A stretch of DNA of 16,091 nucleotides. It comes from an uncultured Bacilli bacterium. GTDB taxonomy: Bacteria > Bacillota_I > Bacilli_A > RF39 > UBA660. The notes below the pieces were generated by a model. That model was not told where the DNA came from, made no database searches, and was given only the letters and a program-made list of their open reading frames with translations. Within the stretch, counting starts at the first letter, position 1; the number at the start of each line of letters is the position of its first letter. The stretch covers positions 1 to 16,091 of the forward strand of contig CANRME010000017.1 of assembly GCA_947631655.1 (NCBI GenBank), given 5' to 3'. This document shows positions 7,621 through 13,661 of the stretch, in pieces. A program made the translations under genes and the position numbers.

Positions 7621-7972
7621 AAAATAAATTCAAATAAGCCATGTTCTGTACCACTAAAGTGGCGACAAATATTTATCTACCTATAAAAGGTCCTTATTCT
7701 AGTTTTATTCCCAAAATAAGACTCCCCTACCAAATTTGGGTTTCTCGCTTGTGGGGTTTACCACGTTCCACTTACTAAGTTTCCCTAGTAACTCGTCTCT
7801 TTGGCACTTTTATACCTACTTTAACCATTTAAGGTTATTTCGAGAGCCGTTAGTTTTCACTACCTAAGGTTATTTATTCCCTTAGCACAATCACTACTTC
7901 CATCACAGAAAGTGCGAGCATGGACTTTCCTCTATATAACTAGTATATAGCATTTGTCTATGAATCTATTTT
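7621..7972 (-). ncRNA. rnpB: RNase P RNA, type B
   Basis: The catalytic RNA that matures tRNA 5' ends. On the minus strand the universally conserved GAGGAAAGTCCATGC occurs at 7932-7918, the AGTGGAACGTGGTAAACCCC and AACCCAAATTTGGTAGGGG segments in the middle (the latter near 7742-7722), and ACAGAACATGGCTTA at 7649-7635 near the 3' end. The order and text agree with the Bacillus type B RNA. A terminal helix P1 can be drawn between 7972-7961 and 7632-7621 (12 bp with one G-U), followed by a T-run that would end transcription near 7618. The 5' strand of P1 includes the stop codon of gpsB. Position next to gpsB matches the arrangement in Bacillus. Exact ends are inferred from pairing. Confidence 0.93.
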
Positions 7973-8286
7973 CCAAATACGATTTTTTCAAGTTGAGATA
8001 ATCTTCTTAAAATATCAACATTACTAGTACCTTCATTAGCACTACTTTCGGCAGCTTCTAAATTAGTTTTCATTCTTCTAATCTCTGCTTCTAATCTCTT
8101 AATTTCTAAATGTAATTCATCATTTTCTTTAACTAATCTTTTATTAGCTGTTTCATAAATAGTATAATCTTTAATAACACTATCTAAGAACTTATCTACT
8201 TCTTGTGGACGATACCCTCTAGCATCAATCTTAAATTCTTTCTCTAGAATATCTTGTGGTGTTAATTCTACTTCTTCAATATACAT
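7966..8286 (-). CDS. gpsB: cell-division/peptidoglycan-synthesis regulator GpsB
   Basis: A small DivIVA-related scaffold that shuttles penicillin-binding proteins between side wall and septum. I choose ATG 8286 (106 aa) because AAGGTG lies 6 bases upstream; a GTG at 8295 would add three residues but has a poor site. The N-terminal membrane-binding domain reads LTPQDILEKEFKIDARGYRPQEVDKFLD, near-identical in pattern to Bacillus GpsB (DILEKEFKTGVRGYRQ, VDKFLD). A coiled coil follows (about 40-75), then a Ser/Asn linker and the C-terminal trimerisation part VDILRRLSQLEKIVFG. The length is normal. Directly downstream is rnpB, whose first helix overlaps the stop codon. Confidence 0.95.
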   Translation of the reverse strand: MYIEEVELTPQDILEKEFKIDARGYRPQEVDKFLDSVIKDYTIYETANKRLVKENDELHLEIKRLEAEIRRMKTNLEAAESSANEGTSNVDILRRLSQLEKIVFGK

Positions 8287-8322
8287 ATTACTCACCTTCT
8301 TTATTCCCCTTTTTACAATTAA

Positions 8323-8351
8323 ATTATATAGTATTTTACGTATTTAGTCAA
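8323..8351 (-). promoter_or_regulatory. sigma-A promoter of gpsB (and possibly rnpB)
   Basis: TTGACT (8351-8346), a 17-base spacer and a perfect TATAAT (8328-8323) on the minus strand, about 30 bases upstream of the gpsB ribosome binding site. No clear separate promoter for rnpB is seen inside gpsB, so rnpB may depend on this one. Confidence 0.8.
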
Positions 8352-8395
8352 ATAACTCTTTTATAACTCATCAATTACCACACTACAACATCTTT

Positions 8396-9280
8396 TTAAA
8401 TTATACTTATTATTTTATTTATTAAAGCATTACATATATCTTTATCATTTATTAAGGTAATGGAAAATGTTTTATACCCTATTCGATTAATACTTGTTCC
8501 ACAATGATATACTTCTTTTTTATCTAAGATAAAATATCTATCATGAAAAGTATTATCATATTTAACACTCAAATTATGATATTGTTTATTATACTTTTCA
8601 ATATCTTGTCTAGTTAATAAATTATTTGCTTTAGTTATTATTGTTACATTTATATTTAACCTTTTAATAATATCTAATAAAGTATTATCAGCATAAGCAT
8701 CAATTATAATTAAGTTATTTTTAGCTCTTTTAAAAATATCTAATATTTTAGAATAAGCATCAAATATTTGACCATCAAAGTATATTTCACTAATCTTTTG
8801 TTTTTCATTCAATTTATTAAATGACTCTTGTAATAATTTAATATTTTGGTCATGTTCAATAACTTTTGTTTCAATGTTAGAAATTCTTAATTCATTATTA
8901 TTGACGTAATGTCTCAAATGAACAAAAGCTCGCATTATATCAATGCTCATTTGGGTGGCAACATCTGTTCTTAATACGGAAGCTAGCATGCCAACACCTT
9001 GCTCTGTAAAAACATAAGGTAATTTTCTTATTCCTCCATAAGTATTTAAACTTGAAGTCCCAAATTGGGACTTCAAGATTTGATATTCATCTTTTGTTAA
9101 TTGAAAATAAAAATCTTTTGGAAATCTTTCTTTATTTCTAGTTACTGCTTGATTAATTGTTTTAGTTCCATTTTTGCATTCATAAAGCCTTGCCAAATCA
9201 GAATCAAGCATAACTTGTTTACCTCTTATTTCATAAATTAAATTTTCAATTTTAGTATTACTTATTATTAATTCATTCAT
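8396..9280 (-). CDS. ORF6N-domain protein with C-terminal PLD-like (HDR) domain
   Basis: A 294-aa protein of the kind found in phages and mobile islands. The ORF6N domain (about 8-120) reads IRGKQVMLDSDLARLYE, NRNKERFPKDFYFQL-like (VTRNKERFPKDFYFQL, 47-61) and LPYVFTEQGVGMLASVL (87-103); this domain is thought to bind DNA. A coiled coil lies at about 125-165. The C-terminal part resembles a phospholipase-D-like fold: FHDRYFILD (245-253) and YHCGTSIN (258-265), where the usual HxK is HDR. Whether it is catalytic is not clear. GAGGG 7 bases before the ATG supports the start. Upstream lies a promoter nearly the same as that of the transglutaminase gene. It is followed by gpsB after about 110 bases, so it marks the edge of the accessory region. 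Confidence 0.85.
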   Translation of the reverse strand: MNELIISNTKIENLIYEIRGKQVMLDSDLARLYECKNGTKTINQAVTRNKERFPKDFYFQLTKDEYQILKSQFGTSSLNTYGGIRKLPYVFTEQGVGMLASVLRTDVATQMSIDIMRAFVHLRHYVNNNELRISNIETKVIEHDQNIKLLQESFNKLNEKQKISEIYFDGQIFDAYSKILDIFKRAKNNLIIIDAYADNTLLDIIKRLNINVTIITKANNLLTRQDIEKYNKQYHNLSVKYDNTFHDRYFILDKKEVYHCGTSINRIGYKTFSITLINDKDICNALINKIISII

Positions 9281-9315
9281 TTATAAACCCTCCCATATTT
9301 TCTACTTGTAAAGTA

Positions 9316-9345
9316 ATTATACATTAGCAAACTAGTGTACGTCAA
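9316..9345 (-). promoter_or_regulatory. promoter of the ORF6N gene, twin of the transglutaminase promoter
   Basis: TTGACG (9345-9340), an 18-base spacer and TATAAT (9321-9316). The spacer contains CGTACACTAGTTTG (9341-9328), a weaker version of the LexA-box-like dyad. Two bases differ from the operator at 6439-6458 over 20 positions. Confidence 0.6.
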
Positions 9346-9371
9346 GATGTCTATATAAAAATCTTAAAAAA

Positions 9372-10256
9372 CTATACTATCTCATATTCTCTACTAATAA
9401 TTCTTTTATCACTACAATATTCCATAACAAACTTATTATCTTTCTTAACTATAATAATACCAATAGTTTTATCTTGATACACAGTTTTTAAATTCTTATC
9501 TATATAATTCATATATACTTCTACCTGACCTATATGTTCTTTCTTTAACTCTGTTACTTTAAGTTCTACTACAACATAACAATTATATTTAATATTATAT
9601 AAAAGTAAATCAATATAATTATAAGTATCTCCTATTTTAATTTTATACTCACTATCAACAAAACTAAAATTATTCCCTAACTCTTTCATAAAAGAAGTAA
9701 TATCTTCTAAAATTAACTTATGTAATATCTTCTCTGATATTATTTCTTTATTACTATTATTTTTGATAATTATTGGGTTTTTAATAAAATCTTTAACACC
9801 AGTTTCTTTCTTTTCTATTAACTTATTCTTAGTATTATCATCTAATCTTTCATATTCCTTAGATTTTATTCTTTCTCTTAATTTCCTTTTAGATAAATTT
9901 AAAGTTTCACAAATACTAATATAATAATTAACTTCATTAACATTTTTTAAAGGTAATAATTCTACATAATGACTCCATGTCAATTGGTGCGCCACTGGTG
10001 CACCTTTTTCAATCAAACTATAAAATTGACGCATTCTCTTTAAATTTGTAGTATTATACTTTTTACCAACTTCTTTAACTAATTTAATTGAATACATACC
10101 AATAATATTATCACCATAATGTGACCCAGCCTCAGTAAGCATCTTACCAACATTATAATATGTTTCTAAATCTCCTTTATTTTTAGAATAATCTTTAACT
10201 TTTCTATTTATTTCATTATTTATTAATTCATTTTTAATCTCATTATAATAATCCAT
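9372..10256 (-). CDS. DUF1016 (YhcG-type) PDDEXK nuclease-domain protein
   Basis: A 294-aa protein from ATG 10256, chosen because AGGAGG lies 8 bases upstream of it; the ATG two codons earlier is only 2 bases from that site. The DUF1016 N-terminal domain includes YYNVGKMLTEAGSHYGDNII, LKRMRQFYSL and QLTWSHYVELLPL (91-103), the last a family hallmark. The C-terminal PDDEXK nuclease has D216 in YIDLLLYN, E231-x-K233 in VVELKV, and Q244 in GQVEVYMNYID. Members are found in defence islands and near type I restriction systems; the substrate is unknown. ORF6N follows after a 91-base gap that has its own promoter. A decayed piece of a second copy lies just upstream. Confidence 0.88.
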   Translation of the reverse strand: MDYYNEIKNELINNEINRKVKDYSKNKGDLETYYNVGKMLTEAGSHYGDNIIGMYSIKLVKEVGKKYNTTNLKRMRQFYSLIEKGAPVAHQLTWSHYVELLPLKNVNEVNYYISICETLNLSKRKLRERIKSKEYERLDDNTKNKLIEKKETGVKDFIKNPIIIKNNSNKEIISEKILHKLILEDITSFMKELGNNFSFVDSEYKIKIGDTYNYIDLLLYNIKYNCYVVVELKVTELKKEHIGQVEVYMNYIDKNLKTVYQDKTIGIIIVKKDNKFVMEYCSDKRIISREYEIV

Positions 10257-10262
10257 TCCCAT

Positions 10263-10359
10263 AACCTCCTATAAATTACATAATGGCTCAGCATCAATTA
10301 GCGCAACACTATCACACCATTTAAAACTTGATTATTAGTATATTTTTATTTCAATTAAA
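10263..10359. other. intergenic region upstream of the DUF1016 gene
   Basis: About 100 bases between the DUF1016 gene and the pseudogene. It contains the AGGAGG site and a possible weak minus-strand promoter (TTGCGC, 18-base spacer, TATGTA, near 10305-10275). I see no gene in it. The segment GTTGCGCTAATTGATGCTGAG is less AT-rich than its surroundings. Confidence 0.4.
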
Positions 10360-10560
10360 TTAGTTAACAGTATAATATATTTCACTATTTACTCTTATTG
10401 ATACTTCATTACCTACATACATAAAGCCCTTACCCAATAAAAATTCTTTTAAATGCCTTATTATTTCTATTTTTAAATCTTTTTTTTATATCTCATTATA
10501 CATTTTTTCTTCTAATTCCTTTTCTGTTATATTTTTTACTTTTTCTATAAATTCTCCTCC
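10360..10560 (-). pseudogene. decayed DUF1016 nuclease fragment
   Basis: Read on the minus strand in a single frame, 10554 to 10360 gives two short peptides separated by TAA: one ending EKELEEKMYNEI, then KKDLKIEIIRHLKEFL and GKGFMYVGNEVSIRVNSEIY before the final TAA. LKEFLLxxGKGFMYVGNE..I.VNxEIYY is the pattern that precedes the PDDEXK active site in DUF1016 proteins (typically FLLELGKGFxFVGxQYRI). The active-site part is missing. The intact neighbour is from a different subgroup in this stretch (FMKELGNNFSFVDSEYKIKI), so this is a remnant of a second, distinct member rather than a tandem duplicate. A GGAGGAG site stands before an ATA codon at the fragment's start. Confidence 0.6.
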
Positions 10561-10715
10561 CTATTTTTTACAATAAAAAATAAATTTAAGTTTTATATTT
10601 TTATACCCTTAAATTTATCCTTCTATTAATATATATTAACAATTTTTCTTCAATTTCCTTCTTTTTTGAAAAAATTTTTTAAAAATTACATCCTAATTGA
10701 TATATTTTATTCCAT
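10561..10715. other. AT-rich intergenic region without gene
   Basis: Very AT-rich stretch between the decayed nuclease and the terminator of the first surface-protein gene. It holds an 11-bp inverted repeat (10580-10618) and runs of A and T. I see no coding frame or RNA gene. Confidence 0.5.
10580..10618. repeat. 11-bp perfect inverted repeat
   Basis: ATAAATTTAAG (10580-10590) and CTTAAATTTAT (10608-10618), separated by 17 bases. It could be an operator or a hairpin; the high AT content makes chance more likely than for a mixed sequence. Confidence 0.5.
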
Positions 10716-10745
10716 AAAAAAAGCTCACTATTTCTAGTGAACTTT
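10716..10745 (-). terminator. intrinsic terminator of surface-protein gene 1
   Basis: On the minus strand AAAGTTCACTA, a GAAA loop, TAGTGAGCTTT and a further T-tract: an 11-bp stem with one G-U pair and a stable tetraloop. The same element ends the second surface-protein gene. Confidence 0.9.
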
Positions 10746-10890
10746 ATTTAAACTATTTTATTAGTTTTCTCTTTTTTTAAGAGTTGCAATTCCAGCTGCT
10801 GCGATTGCTAAACTTATTCCGCCCATTGCTGCAACGCTTGTTACGTTGTCTAATGTGTTTGGGTTGTCTAGATCTTCGTCAGTTGTTCCA
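10717..10890. repeat. 174-bp near-identical direct repeat, copy 1 (3' end of surface gene 1)
   Basis: Aligned without gaps to 14315-14488 with two mismatches seen (one in the poly-T before the last codons, one in the codon for Thr/Asn near the sorting signal). It spans the terminator, the stop, and the last 43 or so codons: the linker end, the NPNTLDN motif, the membrane helix and the KKREN tail. Confidence 0.92.
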
Positions 10891-12437
10891 GGATCTGTTG
10901 TACCAGGTTCTTGTGTTCCAGGAGTTACAGTTCCAGGATCAGTACCAGGAGCTGGAGTTGTTGGAATATCTTCACTTGGTTCAGCACCTAAATCTACTTC
11001 AACTAATGTAAGTTCAATTGTTACATCTTTATTAGCAACCATTGTAAATACATCTAGTCCAGTAGTACCATTAGATAGTTTGTATTCTACACCATATCTA
11101 TGAGATTTTGAATCTGGTTCTATACCATTCATAGTATAGAAGTCTCCATTTTCATCATAACCACCAATTCCAAGTAATTGTAATAAATCAACTTGTGAAC
11201 CAGGAGCGGCTTTAATAGTTTTAAAACGAGTATAATTAAATTCGTCTAAACCACCAATGTTAGTTACTTTAATAGTAACAGGTTTACCAACTATTTTATT
11301 ACCATCCTTATCAGTACCTTCCATAGCTGTTCTTTCATCAACTGCACCATCTTGTAATGGTGTTGCATCTTCTCTTGCTGGAATAAATGTACCACCCTTA
11401 ACATAATTAGTCTTAGCATTAGATAACCATACTACTGCTGTAGCATCATCACCAGATTTAAAAGTACCTCCAGTAATAGAAATTTCTTTTAAATCATCAT
11501 TATTGCTACCAGTATATTTTGCTTCATAAATAGCATTACCATAAGCTGATTCAAGAGTACCTCCAGTTACATATAGTTCAACTTGTCCTACATATGGAGC
11601 ACCACTAATATCATCAGAAACAATTCCTACAGCTGCACCAAAACTAAGAGCATATCCTGGTGTTGTATTCGTTGGTAAATCAGCATGAGCACCAGTAGCG
11701 CTTAAAGTACCTCCACTAATAGTTACTTTACCACTTCTAATGTTCATTACATCAGTACCAGTATAAGTACCTGACTTAATTTCCCATACAGCATAACCAG
11801 CTGAATACATAGCTATACCATCAGAAGTAAATGTATTACCTTCTAAAGTTATTGTATTAAGCGCGTTAGCTTGTTTTGAAACATTACCATTTACAGATAA
11901 CGCAAAACCAGCATTATCAATAGTAGTGTTAGTAATAGTTACTTTAACGTTTTTAGTTCCATGGACACCAGCATCTGCAGCATTATCTCCAACTAAAACA
12001 CTAGCACCAATAAATTTAGAATTATCTACTTTAATAGTACCACCATCATTAACTGCTCTAACAGTAGCAGTATTGTTGGTATCTACAGCACCTTTAAGAG
12101 TTACTTCATCAATTACTAAAGTACCTTTACCATCAACTACAAATACTTTTACATTAGCACTACTAGTACCAGTTGCATCAACAGTACCATTTTTAATAGT
12201 TAAACTTACATTATTACCAACTTTTACACTATTTGCAGTACCAGTAATAGTTAAAGTTTTACCATTCAAATCAAGTGTTTTAGTACCAACAACTGTAACA
12301 TCACTAGATAAAACTAATGAAACATCAGTAGTTAATTTACAATCTTTAACTTCAGATTCAGCAGATTCTAAACAACTTCTAAGTGTTGTATCATTTGTAA
12401 CATCACCAGCGACAACACCCGTAGCCGCCATCAACAT
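10761..12437 (-). CDS. beta-helix repeat surface protein 1 with C-terminal sorting-like signal
   Basis: A predicted cell-surface protein of 558 aa from the first in-frame ATG (12437). Most of it (about 45-350) is made of short strand-turn repeats such as LTIKNGTVDATGTS, VTISGGTLSATGAH and ISITGGTFKSGDD, typical of right-handed parallel beta-helix adhesins or carbohydrate-active proteins; no catalytic motif is evident. A Cys pair (C22, C33) lies near the start. A further domain (about 385-480) leads to a Pro/Thr/Gly-rich linker, then NPNT (525-528), a hydrophobic segment (AAMGGISLAIAAAGIATL) and KKREN, like a sortase anchor. The start is doubtful: GVVA-GD at residue 10 looks like a signal-peptidase site, but the hydrophobic stretch continues upstream in frame (FYLFAIGVVAMLMAA) to a TAG with no start codon. 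A CGGAG site 8 bases before the ATG supports the annotated start. The paralogue at 14359-16044 has the same ends. Confidence 0.85.
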   Translation of the reverse strand: MLMAATGVVAGDVTNDTTLRSCLESAESEVKDCKLTTDVSLVLSSDVTVVGTKTLDLNGKTLTITGTANSVKVGNNVSLTIKNGTVDATGTSSANVKVFVVDGKGTLVIDEVTLKGAVDTNNTATVRAVNDGGTIKVDNSKFIGASVLVGDNAADAGVHGTKNVKVTITNTTIDNAGFALSVNGNVSKQANALNTITLEGNTFTSDGIAMYSAGYAVWEIKSGTYTGTDVMNIRSGKVTISGGTLSATGAHADLPTNTTPGYALSFGAAVGIVSDDISGAPYVGQVELYVTGGTLESAYGNAIYEAKYTGSNNDDLKEISITGGTFKSGDDATAVVWLSNAKTNYVKGGTFIPAREDATPLQDGAVDERTAMEGTDKDGNKIVGKPVTIKVTNIGGLDEFNYTRFKTIKAAPGSQVDLLQLLGIGGYDENGDFYTMNGIEPDSKSHRYGVEYKLSNGTTGLDVFTMVANKDVTIELTLVEVDLGAEPSEDIPTTPAPGTDPGTVTPGTQEPGTTDPGTTDEDLDNPNTLDNVTSVAAMGGISLAIAAAGIATLKKREN

Positions 12438-12484
12438 TGCAACAACTCCGATTGCAAATAAATAAAAGCATAAGGAGGAACTCC
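12415..12484. repeat. 70-bp identical direct repeat, copy 1 (5' end of surface gene 1)
   Basis: All 70 bases agree with 16022-16091. It covers the first seven or eight codons, the region before the ATG with the hidden hydrophobic frame, and the AAGGAG/CTCCTT element (copy 2 is cut by the window edge). Beyond 12484 comparison is impossible. Confidence 0.95.
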
Positions 12485-12545
12485 TTTTCTAATTGTTTTT
12501 TGAAAATTAAAAACAACATATCTCCTTTCAGGGTGGGGATAAGAA

Positions 12546-12574
12546 AAGATATTATGATAATAAAGAAATGTCAA
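12546..12574 (-). promoter_or_regulatory. probable promoter of surface-protein gene 1
   Basis: A perfect TTGACA (12574-12569), a 17-base spacer and a weak TATCTT (12551-12546). It would start transcription near 12540, giving a leader of about 100 bases with two ribosome-binding-site-like stretches (AAAGGAG near 12529-12523 and AAAAGGAG near 12493-12486). Confidence 0.5.
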
Positions 12575-12608
12575 TACTAAAAAATGGTAATTTTTACATT
12601 TTCTGCAG

Positions 12609-12624
12609 GCGCCGGCGCCGGCGC
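12609..12624. repeat. 16-bp all-GC palindrome (GCGCCG repeats)
   Basis: The sequence GCGCCGGCGCCGGCGC is its own reverse complement and consists of GCGCCG units (2.7 copies). It is very unlike the surrounding AT-rich DNA. There is no T-run after it on either strand, so it is not a standard terminator. Confidence 0.85.
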
Positions 12625-12736
12625 TAAGGAAAAAGGGGAAAAAGCAACTCGGGATGAGGGTTTCTAGCGGAAAAACTTCCCTTGCCTTTTTAAAATGCTT
12701 TTACCCATTATTATATGCAAACTAAAGGGTTATCTC

Positions 12737-12775
12737 CAAAACGACTTATTGTCGTTTTGCTTTTTCCTTTTTTTA
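12737..12775 (+). terminator. plus-strand intrinsic terminator without an assigned gene
   Basis: CAAAACGAC (12737-12745), loop TTATT, GTCGTTTTG (12751-12759): a perfect 9-bp stem. On the plus strand CTTTTTCCTTTTTTT follows, as in an intrinsic terminator. On the minus strand the following bases are GAGATAACCC, so it does not serve abiEii. No plus-strand gene lies upstream. Confidence 0.65.
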
Positions 12776-12806
12776 TTTCTTTTTCCTTTTTCTCTTTTTT
12801 CTTTAT

Positions 12807-13661
12807 TTATTTTATTTTGTTTTTCTTTTTTTCGGGTGGTGTTTGCTTTTTCTTCTTCTTTTGGAGGGGCGCGAGAATCTCCTCATACGTAATTCCGTGA
12901 GCGTAGGTATACTTTCTTTGATAGTTGTCCCAGCGCTCGGCGAGGATGGTACTACGCTTGATTACATCGAGCGCTGCGGCCACGTCTCCCTCATAACCTC
13001 TTTTTGCAAAAGTCTCCTTAATCGCTTTTCTTAAATTTTCCTTATTAATATTATCACCATAAGTATTATATATTAAATAAATATCGTAAAAGTCTCTCAT
13101 TCTACTATTTAATTCTAACCTACTTAAAATAGTTTCAAATTTTTCAGCTAATACCGTCTCAATATTATAAGCCCATATATTAATAATTTCATCACCTAGT
13201 ATAGGTTTATACCTATATACTATCTCCTTAGGTGTTATAGGATCCCCAGTAGCTATATCAATATGAAACTTCTCTTTAATATTCTCCAAAGCTACACATA
13301 ACTCTACTCTAAAACCACCATATTCATCTTCATCCTTTATAGAATTGATACCTAAATAGTCAATCTTAACATTATCATCTAAATCAATGTTAATTATCTC
13401 TTTAACCATTTTAACAATAGTTTCCTCATTAAAATTAGCATTTTTAAATGCTGTATCTATATCTTGAGTAAATCTATTCTCTATACCAAATAAAGTACTT
13501 AAATAAAAGCCACCTTTTAATATAAAATTATCTTTATATTTAGACTTAGATAATCTTTCTATAAATCTATCAAACATATATATTCTTAATATAGTATTAA
13601 AATCTACATTTCTTTCTTTAGCTATATTTCTTAATTTAGCTTTTAATTGCATACTATTCAT
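12807..13661 (-). CDS. abiEii: AbiEii-type nucleotidyltransferase toxin (type IV toxin-antitoxin)
   Basis: Toxin of an AbiE system, a DNA polymerase-beta-like nucleotidyltransferase; in studied cases it transfers nucleotides to targets such as tRNA and arrests growth, giving phage resistance. At 284 aa it is normal size. Motifs: LKGGFYLS (48-55), DID at 67-69 (TQDIDT), a third acidic strand HIDIATGD (133-140), AEKFETI with K174, and MRDFYDIY (188-195). GAGG 6 bases before the ATG overlaps the end of abiEi; the genes overlap by 8 bases. Codons from about residue 219 on (13007 downwards) are far richer in G and C than the first 218, and the product ends in a Lys-rich tail. The fold looks complete despite this mosaic, so I think it is functional. 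Confidence 0.9.
   Translation of the reverse strand: MNSMQLKAKLRNIAKERNVDFNTILRIYMFDRFIERLSKSKYKDNFILKGGFYLSTLFGIENRFTQDIDTAFKNANFNEETIVKMVKEIINIDLDDNVKIDYLGINSIKDEDEYGGFRVELCVALENIKEKFHIDIATGDPITPKEIVYRYKPILGDEIINIWAYNIETVLAEKFETILSRLELNSRMRDFYDIYLIYNTYGDNINKENLRKAIKETFAKRGYEGDVAAALDVIKRSTILAERWDNYQRKYTYAHGITYEEILAPLQKKKKKQTPPEKKKNKIK

Larger units (their letters stand above)
12485..12806. other. intergenic region between abiEii and surface gene 1, with GC-rich island
   Basis: About 320 bases. From the right: a polypyrimidine tract (plus strand, about 12761-12840, reaching into abiEii), a plus-strand hairpin with T-run (12737-12775), a minus-strand promoter-like pair (TTGGAG 12739-12734, TATAAT 12715-12710), a GC-rich stretch (12605-12690) with a 16-bp GCGCCG palindrome, and the promoter of the surface gene. 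No open frame with a ribosome binding site is convincing; a small RNA is possible. Confidence 0.45.

Noticed and set aside
8287..8295. GTG start for gpsB
   Set aside because: The AAGGTG site fits ATG at 8286; the GTG overlaps the site itself.
10257..10262. First ATG of the DUF1016 gene
   Set aside because: Only 2 bases after AGGAGG; the next in-frame ATG at 10256 has an 8-base spacer and fits family N-termini.
10784..11103. Plus-strand frames rich in Leu/Gln or Ser/Val/Pro opposite the linker
   Set aside because: Mirror of the Pro/Thr/Gly linker and the repeated end; same artefact at 14382-14564.
11926..12465. Long plus-strand frame antisense to surface gene 1 (and a similar one at 15515-15985)
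   Set aside because: They arise from the Thr/Val/Asn-rich repeat codons of the surface genes; products are low-complexity and have no start signals.
12609..12624. GC palindrome as intrinsic terminator
   Set aside because: No T-run follows on either strand.
12695..12900. Phe-rich plus-strand frames
   Set aside because: Produced by the polypyrimidine tract opposite the Lys-rich tail of abiEii; no RBS.
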